A program made the translations under genes and the position numbers. Shown piece by piece: positions 21,560 to 33,156 of a DNA stretch of 64,000 nt. The stretch is from positions 20,692,031 through 20,756,030 of the forward strand of contig CM040099.1 of the NCBI GenBank assembly GCA_022496805.1. The letters run 5' to 3'. Every line of letters begins with the position of its first letter. Within the stretch, counting starts at the first letter, position 1. A model generated the notes under the pieces. The model did not search any database. It saw only the letters and a program-made list of their open reading frames with translations, and was not told where the DNA came from. The DNA comes from Pohlia nutans (Eukaryota; Streptophyta; Bryopsida; Bryales; Mniaceae).

Positions 21560-23163
21560 CTCGAGCTTTCCAGCAAAATTTTGCTCAAGAAATGCAAAGT
21601 GGAAACTACATAGTGGATTCTAGAAATGGAACCCTAAAACCCTAACCGAGCAATTTCACAACCTTGCCATCTCCAGAGAAATGAATGACCTGATTCGAAA
21701 TGAATTGTGAGAGAAGGTAAAGCCCAACGTGCTATGCTCGGTAGCTTCCTAGAAGCTTTCCAAATGATTTAATTCTATTTCTATTTAGTGTGCCGTTGAC
21801 CTTAGTATTCCCTGTGATTTAGTCATGCTTGCATTTTTATTTTATTTTATTTTATTTTATTTAGAATGATTTATACATAATTCAATTTAATTTATATAAT
21901 TTAATTCAATTCATGGTGATGAAATTTGATTCAACATTCATAATTTTCACATCATTGGTTTAGAAGTCATGAAACAACTTCGGTTCACTCTTTCTTGTTA
22001 AGAGTTTTTCAATCATACCAAGAACTTGACCAATAGGCACACATCTGAAAGATAACGTAACATACAAATAAAACAAAATAAACTACTTTCCTTATTGTAA
22101 AGATAGGATATGGTGACATCTAATTTTTTTTTAATTTTTTTTTTTTTGTTATTTGACCATTTAGAGGTTGTGCAAATTAATCCCTTGGTGCTTGAATTAT
22201 CATAGAAGATGGACTTTAAACTTCAACATGGGTATTAGAATGTGAGTAGAAAGCCATGCTTGGGTATTACGAGAGCGTAATGCACAAAGGCCCATTTAGA
22301 CATTATCTTGATGTCTAAATCGGCCCTTGGTTTTAAGTTCTTGCACTATAGTATAATGTCTAAGTACGGCTTTTCTACTAGTGCAACTTTTGACAAAGAA
22401 TGTGGCCCATGTCTTCTCGAAGGGTAGTAGCAAAACCCCCACAATTTCAATTTGCAAGCGAAGGTAATTGTTTTGGTTAGAGTTTTATGATTGTAAGTGT
22501 AAATTAGAGGAAGCTCCACCTAGGAATTACGACATAGTGTCTGATTTTACAAACTTGTAGTGTGACAAATTTTAATGTATAATTATTAATAGAGTTTTGT
22601 TACTTTCCGCAATACAAGGGATGAGCAAAACTAATTTTATGATATATTTTTTTGCAAGGAAATTCACTATTCTCCTTTAGTTTTATTCATAACATGCATC
22701 CTATATTTGTGAAAGAAAATTTTATTAGCAAGAAAACGCTTAACATACCATATTACCATAGCAGTGTCGCCACCTCATAAACAAATATTTAATTTTTGAA
22801 AAATAAGGTTCGCTCCTCCAAAAAAGAGTTTTTTAATTTTTGTTTTTGAAAAAAAAAATGATTAAAAATGGCCCAATATAGTACAAAATAGTTTCTAGAA
22901 AAATATAGCTTATTCTATTTTTATTCTTTTGTCCTCCTAATTTCTGATTTTTTTTTTGTTTTTAAATATATATATAATTTTTTTATAATTTTTTTTTTGG
23001 CAAACATGCTATGGTACTACGGTATTAGGCTTTGTGTCTATTTATGCATGCCGTGTATTAATATGTCCGTTTACAAAATTACCAATGAACTATGGCTTGA
23101 ACTACAACATGATTCTGTTCCTTTGTCCTCGCTTTCACGGTTTGGTGCAAATCAGATACATTT
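21560..23163. other. AT-rich intergenic part of the duplication loop
   Basis: This holds the promoter side of the SAYSvFN gene, an (ATTTT)n microsatellite at about 21834-21862 and long A/T tracts (22120-22150, 22840-23000). No gene, RNA or clear transposon end was recognised. Confidence 0.5.
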
Positions 23164-23311
23164 CACTAATAGCAGATCTATAGTTTTTCATCTCCACTTT
23201 GTGAGAACAATGAACACTACCGGAATATTATGCCTATATTTACATTGCGCGGTTTCATTTCTTTTTCCTTTGGAGGAAGTGAAAAGCGACACATTTCCTA
23301 CTAACGTAGTG
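23164..23311. mobile_element. possible CACTA-type MITE
   Basis: It starts CACTAATAGCAG and ends CTAACGTAGTG, with TTT on both sides. The subterminal motif GACACATTTCCT and a poly-T-CA stretch match the better preserved element at 43329-43513. Short and diverged. Confidence 0.4.
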
Positions 23312-23435
23312 TTTTGTTGTTATGCAAAGAAGCCGCAATCCTGCTCACTTGAGAAAAACTAGTTCTACAAGTACGGTTGTCGCCGGGTATGTAGTAATCC
23401 AGTTTAGGGTTTCAGTTGGATCCCTCGGGAGATGG

Positions 23436-23631
23436 GAGAGGGCTGCGCCAGCCAAGGAGGAAGTGCAAAACCAAGGCGACGCGCGCGAGTCCGGGCAGCA
23501 AGCTAACCAATGGACCCGCACCCCAAAAAAATTAGATTAATATCATGAGGCTCGATGAACCTCGTATCAGATTTTAAACTGATAAGAACAGATACTACAC
23601 TTGATCTTAGCCAAAAGGCCGAAAAAGGTAT
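23436..23631 (-). ncRNA. U2: U2 snRNA gene, copy 2 (diverged)
   Basis: On the minus strand it starts ATACCTTTTTCGGCC and keeps GTAGTATC and the Sm-like region. Compared with copy 1 it has a C-to-T change in stem I, TTAAAATC in place of TTAATATC (which no longer fully pairs with GATATTAA), and GAGGTTCATCGAGCC in place of GAGGCTC (a G-U wobble). The TATA element TATATAA is retained. It may be a variant gene or a decaying copy. Confidence 0.85.
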
Positions 23632-23854
23632 ACTCACTCAATTAAACCTCAGTGTTTATATATCCTGGCCATGCCCCGTGGTACGGCAAAGCTTATGGAG
23701 CAATTGGGAGCTCCCTATGTACCCACCGATTGATATGTTGCCCAATCTACTAGACAAATGAATGCTGTTGCTGGATCATTTTCAGCTGTCAAAGAGTTGT
23801 GCTTGACAGAATTCTGAGGTGTCACTTGGCATTGAAATGGGGTGAGTAATATGC

Positions 23855-24064
23855 ATGGCGTTCTCGAGTGGGAATCCATTGAATGGGGAGACATCGTACC
23901 AACTTCTATATCAAGAAATTCAAGCAATGCTGGTATTGGATTTAATACCGACATTCATTGATGAAAGTGCACAACACTCATACAAAGGAATGGTTGCTTG
24001 GTCCTTCATGAGTACTGAAGACTGGCGAGCTCTTGTTCTTATCTCTTGGAATTCTTGTCTGTGA
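23855..24064 (+). CDS. short conserved frame, unassigned (right arm)
   Basis: Counterpart of the frame at 15310-15531; the shared block MLVLDLIPTFIDESAQHSYK and the stop are conserved. Same reservations: it may be an exon remnant or a chance frame. Confidence 0.2.
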   Translation: MAFSSGNPLNGETSYQLLYQEIQAMLVLDLIPTFIDESAQHSYKGMVAWSFMSTEDWRALVLISWNSCL

Positions 24065-24578
24065 AGTACTGCCTGAAGTTAATTCCTCGCTCAGCTGGGT
24101 AGTGAAAACAACTGCTTCACGCTGCCTGCCGCTTCAGGATTTGCTGCCTGCAAAGGCTCCACTAACCTGGGAGCTCATGCCTCTTCTTTCAACTCTTGCC
24201 TAATCCCGTGATTAGGTTTTAGGTTCGTCACATACAGTGTAAGTTGCTCAAATCTGACAAACGTTGTAAAACCAGGATTACCTTAATTAAAAGCACGATT
24301 ATGAATCATCGGCAAGAGTTGATCTATAGCTCTGGCCCTCCAAAATCCTACAGTGAACTATCTTACATGTGTTCAATTTGTGACATGAAAATCATTCAAT
24401 CAAATGTATCCACCTTGGTGCATACTCTAAGAGTATACGAGAATGTGGTAATAACGAGAGTTCCTTCTTCAGCTCTTGCGTTTCCAGCAAACGCCTTTTA
24501 CTTTTTCCCAGCAACTACATAACCCTTTTCCCAATCACTCCACCAGCATTATTTCGTGTATGGGCAGCATGGCTATAT

Positions 24579-25707
24579 ATGGCGGAAGATGAGCACCGGC
24601 AGTGGCTTCACGCTTGCCAACTGCCTCCCCACCTTCACGACAGATTTCTTGTGCTCTCCTACAACATCCTCGCGGACGCAAATGCTCGCGCGCACGCCAC
24701 AGATTTGCGAACGCACATTCCCGCTTTGATCACGGACTGGACCGTACGCAAGAGCAAACTCCTGCATCAGCTTCACACCATCTCTCCCGACGTCATGTGC
24801 TTGCAAGAAGTGGATCGGTACCATGAATTCGCCGAAGACCTTGCCAAATCCGGCTATGCCGGTGTGTACAAGAGGCGCACTGGATCGTGCCGTGACGGCT
24901 GCGCCATGTTCTGGAGAGAGACACAATTTGCATTACTGGAGGAACAGAGCATCGAGTTTCGGGATTTCAAGCTCCGGGACAACGTGGCGCAGATTTGTGT
25001 CTTGGAGAGCAATTTTCGCGACGATGGATTCGGGTTAGGGTTTCAGCATCGTGTTGTGGTGGGGAATATTCACGTGTTGTTCAATCCGTTGCGTGGCGAG
25101 GTGAAGTTAGGTCAAGCTCGTGTGTTGTTGGAGGCTCTCCACGCGATGTCGGGAAAGTGGGGGAATGCGCCGGTGGTTATTTCTGGCGATTTCAATTGTA
25201 CGCCGTGGAGTCCATTGTATAGATTTATTTCTGCTTCGCATTTCAGGGCAAGAAGACGCCAGGCACAAGTTTAGGGTGTCGGATTCCGAGAGGAGTGTAG
25301 CGTCTGAAACACGATCAAAGACTGCCAGGAAGAGGATTTCTAAGAAGCTGGAGGGCTGGGATCAATTCAAGGTGATGGTAGCCACGGGCGGCAGGCGTTT
25401 GTCTGCACTCCAGCACGGGATGACCCTGCGATGTGCGTACTCTGGAATTGGGGGAAGGCCGGGTAGCAGAGATGCCAAAGGGGAGCCAGTGGTCACTTCG
25501 TTCCACAAGGATTTCAGCGGTACTGTTGATTACATATGGCACACCGACGATCTGTGTGCAGTCAGAGTGTTGGACACTGTTCCCTCTTCTGTCCTGCAGC
25601 GTGACAAAGAGCTTGTTACGCAGCAATGGGCCAGCGATCACTTGGCTTTGGCTTGCGAATTCTCCTTCGTGCCAAGCAAGGACATTCAAGAGGTCATGTC
25701 CAGCTGA
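24579..25707 (+). pseudogene. CCR4-like nuclease, frameshifted duplicate
   Basis: Close copy of the 13065-14240 gene. After about residue 225 (LYRFISASH) the frame is lost because 32 bases present in the intact copy are missing; the breakpoints lie in a TCGCA repeat that occurs at both edges of the missing segment. The downstream part resumes in another frame (RISGQEDARHKFRVSDS to the SDHLALACEF end, stop 25705-25707). Both catalytic halves survive but cannot be joined in one frame. The start region also differs (two extra bases, TATATATGG), so the usable ATG is 24579. Confidence 0.85.
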
Positions 25708-25766
25708 TTACGGATTCTTTCAACATACTTTTCATGGAACCTTTCTCCACTCAGACATAGTGTATA

Positions 25767-25964
25767 CCCCTGAAGGCCAAGGATTCATGACCAATTGATT
25801 TTATCACATTGTGAAAACTATGATCTAAAGCAAACCATGTCTTATATCACCGAAGAACATTGCATATATCTGTCAAAAAATTAAAAAAAGTGAATGAGAA
25901 GAGTCCTTATACGGCCTACTCAAAATCGCCAATAAAGAAACGAGACTGTAGGTCCTTTGGAGGG
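25767..25964 (+). mobile_element. degenerate TTAA-family MITE (core A), right-arm copy
   Basis: It begins CCCCTGAAGGCCAAGGATTC and ends GGTCCTTTGGAGGG. It contains the core motifs of the 4519-4759 element. Its flanks are no longer TTAA. Present in all three copies of the duplicated segment, so it predates the duplications. Confidence 0.6.
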
Positions 25965-26766
25965 TAATCCCATTCAAAACATGAGATGAGCGTGGCAATT
26001 GCAAATGTAGCTTACAGTGCTTGAAGGGGAATGAATCCCTTGCAGCACTAAGCTCGTGTGTTGTGTTAAAAAATGCCTGAAGAATTTATTCCAGGGGGAA
26101 TATTTCATGACAAGTAAGAGCTGTTTAGTGCTACCAGTCCAAACTTTCTTCACACTGTCTTCCTCTACAGTGAGCACTCAACAACAATAAATATCATGAA
26201 ACCTACACTAATTCCACTCCTGATGCAGTGCCATTTGTTTGAGATGATGGCCTTCAATCCAAGCTCTGAGAATGATCCTCTAACTTATAAGCAGTTCACT
26301 TGGATTGTCTTCTTCAGGCCGGGCTTTGAGTTTTCGAAGCTGCAATCCTCAGTAAGGGAACGTGTAACCTGAAAGGAGGACGACTGGCTTGTCAATTCTA
26401 CTGCACATTCAAAGCATCTGAATGTGTCCACGAGAAGAGTATTCAAGAATGCAATAGCCAGGGCTCACAGAGGTAAAATTGCTGAACTCTTCAGACAACA
26501 TTGATAACACTCATTCTTGAAAGGAACTAGCTGTAAACACCTTGGGCCCGACTGCTAATTGAAGGAAGTAGCTAGGTAATTATACAAACTGCTTTGATTC
26601 TCTGACATCCACTACATTCAATGAAAGTATTGGAACTCATCCAACTATGAAAGGCATTCCAAGTGTAGTTCTTGCCAACCACAATCAAAAGAAAGGGTGA
26701 ATTCATGTTAATATGAGTCGAGTAATGAGGATATACTGTATGTCAGTAACTGGAAGTGGAGCATGA

Positions 26767-27099
26767 TTAGGTTGAATAAGTGCACTCACGTCCACATTTG
26801 AAGCCACGCAGGTCCGTGCGGCCGCACTTCTTGGGCAGCTGCAATCCGTTGTTGACCATCTGGGCAGGGAACGAGGAAGCCTTCAGTTGGTTGCACATGC
26901 AGTTCTTGTCCACGCTCCTGACCACGTTGCAGCACTGCTTGCTGGGCGCCGGAGGGCGAGCTCCCTGAATGGCCCTCAGGCACGGATACAGCGCATTCGC
27001 GTTGCACACACCCGCAGCGCTGCATTCCGCCGCCATGGCCACCATCACCACCACCACGCACATGCCCACGAGAGCAATGCTGCCCTTGGATCCTACCAT
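26767..27099 (-). CDS. secreted eight-cysteine LTP-like protein, copy 2
   Basis: A 110-residue frame with signal peptide (ALVGMCVVVVMVAMAAECSA) and all eight cysteines in the same spacing as copy 1. The GTGAGT motif after FKCG is present, but the AG at the downstream acceptor position of copy 1 is changed (TTTTGATTGTGG) and the stop of that second exon is lost, so the unspliced tail GRECTYST is the likelier C-terminus here. TATATAA lies about 120 bases upstream. Confidence 0.75.
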   Translation of the reverse strand: MVGSKGSIALVGMCVVVVMVAMAAECSAAGVCNANALYPCLRAIQGARPPAPSKQCCNVVRSVDKNCMCNQLKASSFPAQMVNNGLQLPKKCGRTDLRGFKCGRECTYST

Positions 27100-27219
27100 C
27101 GCTTCTGGATAGTCCGGAGAGATCGCTGTAAGACGATGGTGATGAAGCTGGAAGAAGTTAGCAATGAAACAGACTGAGTGTTCAAGGTGAGGATGATCTG
27201 GACTGATTAGACAGCAGTG

Positions 27220-27226
27220 TTATATA
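27220..27226 (-). promoter_or_regulatory. TATA box of LTP-like copy 2
   Basis: TATATAA on the minus strand, in a promoter region shared with copies 1 and 3. Confidence 0.45.
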
Positions 27227-27571
27227 TGGTGTGTGCCCATGAATGGCTTTTATGTTACATAATCTGACAGGTCGTTGTATTTGATTTGCAGTGATAAATC
27301 GGTGCCAACCAGCTGATGAATTAACGCCAGTGATTTTTGGGAAGTACTGCCAAAACTGAGTAAGTTGGTGGATATGTAGTCAACGGTAGGAGTGACAACA
27401 ATTAACTTTGAAAGGTTGACTTCCTGAAGGAATTGATTTCTCGAAGAGGTAATCGAAGCTAGGACGCTTCTTGTGTAGCTTTGGCATAATTTGATCAATT
27501 TGGGAATTTGAGCGCAGCTATGAAATATTTGTGGGTAGTGACGTAGTGACGTCTGCAACGGAGTTATTTAA

Positions 27572-28501
27572 CCCCTAAAGGCCCTTAAAAGCCAAAATGG
27601 CTTTTTGCTGTTTCGGGCAGCTTAGATGGAAGGTCTAAATTACGAATTTTAGACTATAATTTGGCGTGGGCGTGGTCATACATACAAGGTGTGTGGGGTA
27701 AAAATTACGAAGTCAAATTCGGATTTTATAATTTTTTTATTGAAATTTTTGGTTTCAAGCCCAACTGGGGCAGAAAAAAACTTTTTATTATAATCATTTT
27801 TTCAATTTTTTTTTTTGGAGACATGCTCTTCACCACATTTAGGCTTAGAATTTGAAGTGACCCATGTTGATTATATTTTTGGCTTGACAAGGGCAGCCTC
27901 CAAAATAATGAACAGCAACCTCCAAGGTTTTTTGTAATTTCACATCCATTTCTTTCGAAATTTGAGATTTTGAAATTTTTTAAAAATAATTTCGCCTAAA
28001 ATTTATAAAATCATAGAGGTACCTAATCACCGTTCATTTTTTCCAAAAATCAAATACAATTAATGTGACGCATGTTTCATCAAATTGCCATTTTTATACC
28101 TACTTCCGGAAATTAATTTGGATGAAGGTTTGAAACGCGTAATGAGTCTCTAAAATTTTGCATGAGCGTACCCAACTTAGTTATCTACATGGAAAAAAAT
28201 ATGAGCAAAATGTTTGGATTAACAATTTTCAAGTCCCCCTTTGCACTATGGAGACAATGCCTCCCAAGCAATGCCCTGAAAAACTTTTGCACAAACTTTG
28301 GATGTTACGATCTTGCAAATGATAAACATCCAACGGTCAATTTTTGAAACAGTAGCTATGAATAGGCTTAGGTACAAGATCTTATGGTTGGAATTCTAAA
28401 AGAAGTAAAAAAAACTTAGTTCACATCCCCGGGAGTACATAGAGGTAGAAAATCGCAGTTTTGAGGTTTCAAGCTCCCATAAACACAAGGAAATTTAGGG
28501 G
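27572..28501 (+). mobile_element. TTAA-flanked non-autonomous element (930 bp), copy 1
   Basis: It begins CCCCTAAAGGCCCTTAAAAG, ends AAGGAAATTTAGGGG, and is bordered by TTAA at 27568-27571 and 28502-28505. It is almost identical to 41144-42070 while the flanks of the two copies are unrelated, so the ends are fixed by the loss of homology. There is no transposase; the small frame near 28162 is simply shared because the copies are nearly identical. Confidence 0.8.
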
Positions 28502-28888
28502 TTAAGCATAATTTCAACCGCTATTAATCACAAGTTTTTTTTGTTTTCCTTTTTTTGAATTTATTACAGGCTTTGGGACGTAGTGCATCAGTGATTTTTT
28601 GTTACTTCTAGCCAAATTGCTACAAAGGATTTTCGAAAAACATAAAGGATTAAGAGGTAGATTTCCTACCTGGAGTCAAAATGTGTAACCTGTTTAAACC
28701 TAGGTATTTCCTAAGATGCACCTAGGTAGCACATGTGTATTACCCTAATATAACTTATGAGAAGATCACCCAACAAGCCTGGATTGTTCTTCAAACCATA
28801 TAAAGTAGCAAAAATGCTAAATTGTCTCCTGGCCCAAAAAAACCTTTGCAGACCATAGTCTACAAGAGTTTGACTATCCATTGTTAGC
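28502..28888. other. short unique intergenic stretch
   Basis: Nothing recognised except some similarity to the 20880-21070 region (AACCTAGGTATTTCC, AGCACATGTGTATTACCCT), which suggests another low-copy dispersed repeat. Confidence 0.35.
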
Positions 28889-29600
28889 TTGCTGACTCAT
28901 TTACAAGCCCTACAACTATTGTAAAGTCACAAGTGGAATCTATAGTCGTTAATACCATTTTTTAAACCAGCTCTGATCTATGATCGTCACTGGAATAATT
29001 CATGTTTTCCATTTTCGGTTGAAATTTGTCACATGTTCATTTCAGTTTCATTTACGCTCGTTTGCATTCTATCGTGACTCCTTGATTCCATTTTTATTAG
29101 AAAGAACAAAAAATGAGTCAAGATAAAATAGAACATGTGTTAATCTTTCAAATAAGAGTATTGATAAATCATTACCAACATAACATGGAAAACATAACAA
29201 AATTTCCGACACTAATATGTATTTCATTCCCTTGGCTTGATTTAGAAGATATAGAGCTTCTTGTTAATCTCTTATATTTTTTATTTTTCATACTGATTAT
29301 TTTAGACAAAGTACATCAATTCATTGCTAAGAGTAAGTCACAATGCAAGCTCTTTTTGTATTTACCATTGGTCACTAATTTGTGAATTATGCATCATTTA
29401 TTGATTGTGAGTCACCATCAGCAAATTTGGAGAATCGTTGGAGGGTGTGGAGGTTGGATATGAATAATTTTGCACCTTGCAACAAAACATCGTCAACCTC
29501 GAATGATATATGGTTGGAACCAGACTTAATTCTCTTTAGCAATAATAACAATCTTGCTTTAGCATCACTAATATTACAGTATATGATATGTACAGTACCC
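28889..29600 (+). repeat. dispersed repeat R1, copy at 29 kb
   Basis: About 700 bp, roughly 90% identical by eye to 44117-44830 (GACTCATTTACAAGCCCTAC; GTTTCATTTACGCTC; TCTTGTTAATCTCTTATATT). Part is inverted at 8480-8800. AT-rich, no convincing coding frame, ends not defined. Confidence 0.6.
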
Positions 29601-30437
29601 GGAAAGAATGTTACGTAATTCTCTCTTTTGCGTTTCAAAGAACTCTTCATAATATCAATATAATTGGTTTTTTTTCATCTTGCATATTTAATATTCAATT
29701 TATACATGATTTCAAGCAAGTTTATCAAATTTGGGTTTAAAAAAATGCAAAATCCCATTTTTGGTGGATTTTAAAGTCCAATTTCTTGATTTTACGTGAT
29801 AATTTATTGAAAACAATTGGCGATGAATTTTTATAATTTTATTACATAGGTGTGTTGGGAATATCCATATGCACCTTTCATATCAAGGAACACCCCATTC
29901 ATTAACAAAAACATCCTCTATGAAGAGTTCATTGTGATGAATCGCATGCTCTAATTCTGTAAAATAAATATCTTTTTATTATAACTAAATTTTGCTACTT
30001 GATCTTCACATTGTAACTAATTTGGTATAACTTCCACCTGGGGGATAGTGGCGATTTATAAAAATAACGTGCAATAGAATATAGGGTATTTAATATCCAT
30101 TTGGGATAAAATTTTGAAGCTTTCTAAATAAAATATAGGGGCTAATTAATCTTGAAAACATCTTATAGAAAAAATACCTTACTTTAGTATGTGTTTTATT
30201 TTTATTTTTTTATTAGAAATAGCCCTTGGATAAAGGTGTGCTAAGTTAAATATCCTGAAGGATTAGATTGGATGAATGAAAATATTTTAATCTCTACATT
30301 ATTCATAATTTTAAAAAAAAATCCTTGAACTACCTTAGCATTGTACTACAACCCCGACTTTAGCATTAGGAATAGAATTTATCACACAACAAGATTTATG
30401 TCGTGTATACAAGAACAACAACTTTTTTACAAAATTG

Positions 30438-30775
30438 CATTAGAGGATATTTGAGCTCTAAAGAGGGCCCTCAAGGATTGACAAAGATCCTTATTTTATT
30501 GATGTAGGCTTAGCCTAAGTGAGTACCAATGGATCTGTCTCTATCTTGTATGAAAGATTAGACTAGAGGACAATGAGTGCTACCGCTAAAGAATGACTCA
30601 CCCATCAACTCCTTCCACCATGATTTGAATCATAGTACCATACCACGAAGTACATAGGCACAAATAGGGGAAATGTTCTCGTCCTTCACCTTTGAAGTAC
30701 TAATTTAAATAAAAACCAAGGTGCCCCACACAAGCTTCTTAAGGGCCCTATTTAGAGCTCAAATATCCTCTAATG
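30438..30775. mobile_element. MITE with 34-bp terminal inverted repeats
   Basis: CATTAGAGGATATTTGAGCT at the left is matched by AGCTCAAATATCCTCTAATG at the right, and the repeat continues to GGGCCCT. Length 338 bp, non-coding. No clear target duplication. It lies just outside the CACTA element. Confidence 0.7.
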
Positions 30776-30897
30776 GTTTTATGTCTAAGCCCATTAGTAA
30801 CGGCGTACTTATTTGTTTCACCAAAACATTGAAAGGAGTTTAGAAACTCCAAAACAAACCACTTCAACATACACTACAACAGATTGGGTATTTTATG

Positions 30898-31030
30898 ACA
30901 GGGAAAATATGACTGAGGATGACTGGCGACTGCAAGCAGTCATATTCTGGAATGCCAAATCTGTCGGTGAGGGCCTCATTCGAAAACATGACTGGGAGTC
31001 ATATTCTTTAGTCATATTTTCCAGCTGTAC
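30898..31030. repeat. left subterminal repeat cluster of the CACTA element
   Basis: ATGACTGAGGATGACTGG, CAGTCATATTC, ATGACTGGGAGTCATATTC and TAGTCATATTTTCC occur within 130 bases in both orientations. These are the presumed transposase-binding repeats. Confidence 0.7.
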
Positions 31031-31376
31031 CGTATAAAGTGGATGGGAGGGCCGTATACCTTTTGTGGGGAACAAATGAGAACGTACATGGGGAACGCGC
31101 AGTCATATTTGCCAGTCATATATTCGTTGTGATCACATTTTAGAGTCGCATTTTCAATGTAGTCATCTTTTTTTTTAGGGGGGGCAGCCCAAGAATATGT
31201 ACACTGCCCAAGCAAGCTTCCGTGTATTTAGCCTTGGACAATCACTGTGTAGTATTAAGGTTTAGTTCAAAATCACTTAATTATGAAAATATGCATTCAA
31301 ATTTGAGTGGTTTTCCATTTGGGCTAGGGTAACTGGGAATTGCACTTTGATATTATTCTAGTATGTGATGAGTACA

Positions 31377-31377
31377 T

Positions 31378-31415
<38 letters not shown>
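31377..31415 (+). repeat. (AC)n(AT)n microsatellite
   Basis: A run of about ten AC dinucleotides continues directly into about nine AT dinucleotides. Confidence 0.9.
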
Positions 31416-31919
31416 TCCTTTATTTTCTTTTTTGTCTCGCATTATTTCTTTCTTTTTTTCATTTATTCAAAGTTTAATTTTAATTTAAATTTCTTTTTCA
31501 ATCTTCAATAATTCTTTTTCATTTTGTTTTTTGTTATTTTTTTTTTCTCATTTTTTAAATTTAAGATTAAATTCCAATTTTATTTATTTAAAGGTCGATG
31601 GTTTAGAGTTTGAGGGGTGGGGGTGGGGAGGGGGGGAAAAATTGTGTCAAGAGAGTACAGTCATTGTAACATCACTACTGTAGTCACTAAACAACCAAAC
31701 CGTGTGACTTAATTTCAACCCTTCAAAAGCAGGGGATGGTTATGAGTAGGAAGTGTTGACAACGTCCAAGTGAACATAATTTGCATTCTACAAGCTCTAT
31801 CATTCTCTTAAACACACATTTCAATCAAAATATGTCTTCATAAGGAAGAAATTCCAGATTCTAAAAATGCAACGTGCATCACTAAGTTCCATTGTCTAAA
31901 CAAAGCTCTATTTCCTTAA

Positions 31920-32462
31920 CCCCTAAGCTCCCGAGCGACCATTTTCTGGTTGCTGCCCGGAAAAAACGGGCTGCCCGGAACAAAAAAATAATTTTTTGAA
32001 AAAATAAAAAATATTTTAAAATACTATATCAAGTCTACTTTCCAACCCAATTTGAATTATGGCAATCCGAGTTAAACTCCACCCGGGAGATTTTTTCAAA
32101 GTAGATCACCTCAACATTGTCTTAGTGTTACAAAATTTGCTATTTGGGGAAAGTAATGATGATTCCTCCATCATTTCTCTTGCTTTTTTGAAGTTTACGA
32201 TAGATAGCCCAACTTTAACCAATCGTACTAAATTTTGAACTCTAAAATTGAAAATTATAATTTATACAAATTTTCGAAGGTTAATGCTTTTAAATTCATT
32301 AAAAAAATGATCTAAAGATTATTTTGGAAGTTTGACCGTATGGATAATTTGTAAAGATAACACTCTACATTTTGTCTATTGAACCAACCTTCATCAAACA
32401 TATGGAAGGCACATATTATAACACATCTATGTTTTGTCCAATACCCCTCGGGCTTTTAGGGG
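31920..32462. mobile_element. TTAA-flanked element inside the CACTA element
   Basis: 543 bp starting CCCCTAAGCTCCCGAG and ending CTCGGGCTTTTAGGGG, with TTAA at 31916-31919 and 32463-32466. The right TTAA is shared with the abutting element that starts at 32467. Non-coding. Confidence 0.75.
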
Positions 32463-32466
32463 TTAA

Positions 32467-32650
32467 CCCCGAAAAGACCAAATATTCATTGGTCTAAAAT
32501 GACAAATTCAATCAATTATATTGTGAAACCTATAATTCAAATGAGGCCGAATTTTATATCACCAGAATCAGTGAAGAACATTGTATGCGTTGGTCAAAAA
32601 ATTTAAACAATTGAACAGAAAGAAGTCCACATGGGACCTACTCAAAACTG
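32467..32650 (+). mobile_element. truncated TTAA-family MITE (core A)
   Basis: It starts CCCCGAAAAGACCAAATATTC directly after TTAA and carries the core (AAATGACAAATTCAATCAAT; AACATTGTATGCGTTGG; AAGTCCACATGGGACCTACT). Its right end is replaced by an A-rich tract. Confidence 0.65.
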
Positions 32651-32651
32651 C

Positions 32652-32735
32652 AAAAAAAAAAAAAACAAAACAAAACAAAAAACCCGAAAAAAAAAAAAAA
32701 AAAAAAAAAAAAACCAAAAAAAAACCAAAAAAAGA
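32652..32735 (+). repeat. A-rich low-complexity tract
   Basis: About 80 bases almost entirely A with scattered C and G (CAAAACAAAAC, then a pure A run). It could be an expanded poly(A) or a simple-sequence expansion that replaced the end of the MITE. Confidence 0.7.
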
Positions 32736-33156
32736 AGAAGCCCATGTTGGGATTCTTGGTATAGGGTTAATTCAACTTCAGGGTGACACGTGGCAAAGGG
32801 TTTTGGGTCCCGCCACCGTGGCAGGGACAGGGTTTGACTGAGGAATCGGATTCACCGCCATGGCAGGTACTGGAGTATCAGGAACCCCGTACCAGCTTCA
32901 ACGAACCAGAGTAACTTACTGTCGATGCTCATCTTTCCACTCTGTTTGCGGAGGAGCTGGGTCTTCTAATCGAGGTTTGTGTCGTGTTGTGTAACCTTAT
33001 ATTCAAATGATTCGAAAACCTAGCTAAGCGTTGGTTTCAATGCTTGAATGCGTTTAGGATTGGTTTAGGGTTTAGAGTCCCGATGCAGCAGGTGTTCCCA
33101 CGGCCAGTTAACGTGGAAGAAGGACGTGAGAACCCTAAACCCTATAGTGACGGAAC

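Larger units (their letters stand above)
23397..27560 (-). repeat. right arm of the inverted duplication
   Basis: Reverse complement of 11150-19158, lacking the MULE and the two MITEs of the left arm. It contains U2 copy 2, a frameshifted CCR4-like copy and LTP-like copy 2. The inner boundary is at CCAGTTTAGGGTTTCAG (23400), the outer near 27560, where homology ends just before the TTAA of the 27572 element. Confidence 0.85.

Noticed and set aside
28162..28347. 61-codon frame present in both 930-bp TTAA elements (also 41732-41917)
   Set aside because: The two elements are nearly identical as DNA, so a shared frame is no evidence of coding; no domain and low-complexity composition.
32581..32841. 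Lys-rich frame over the A tract
   Set aside because: Caused by a poly(A) run; no biological coding signal.
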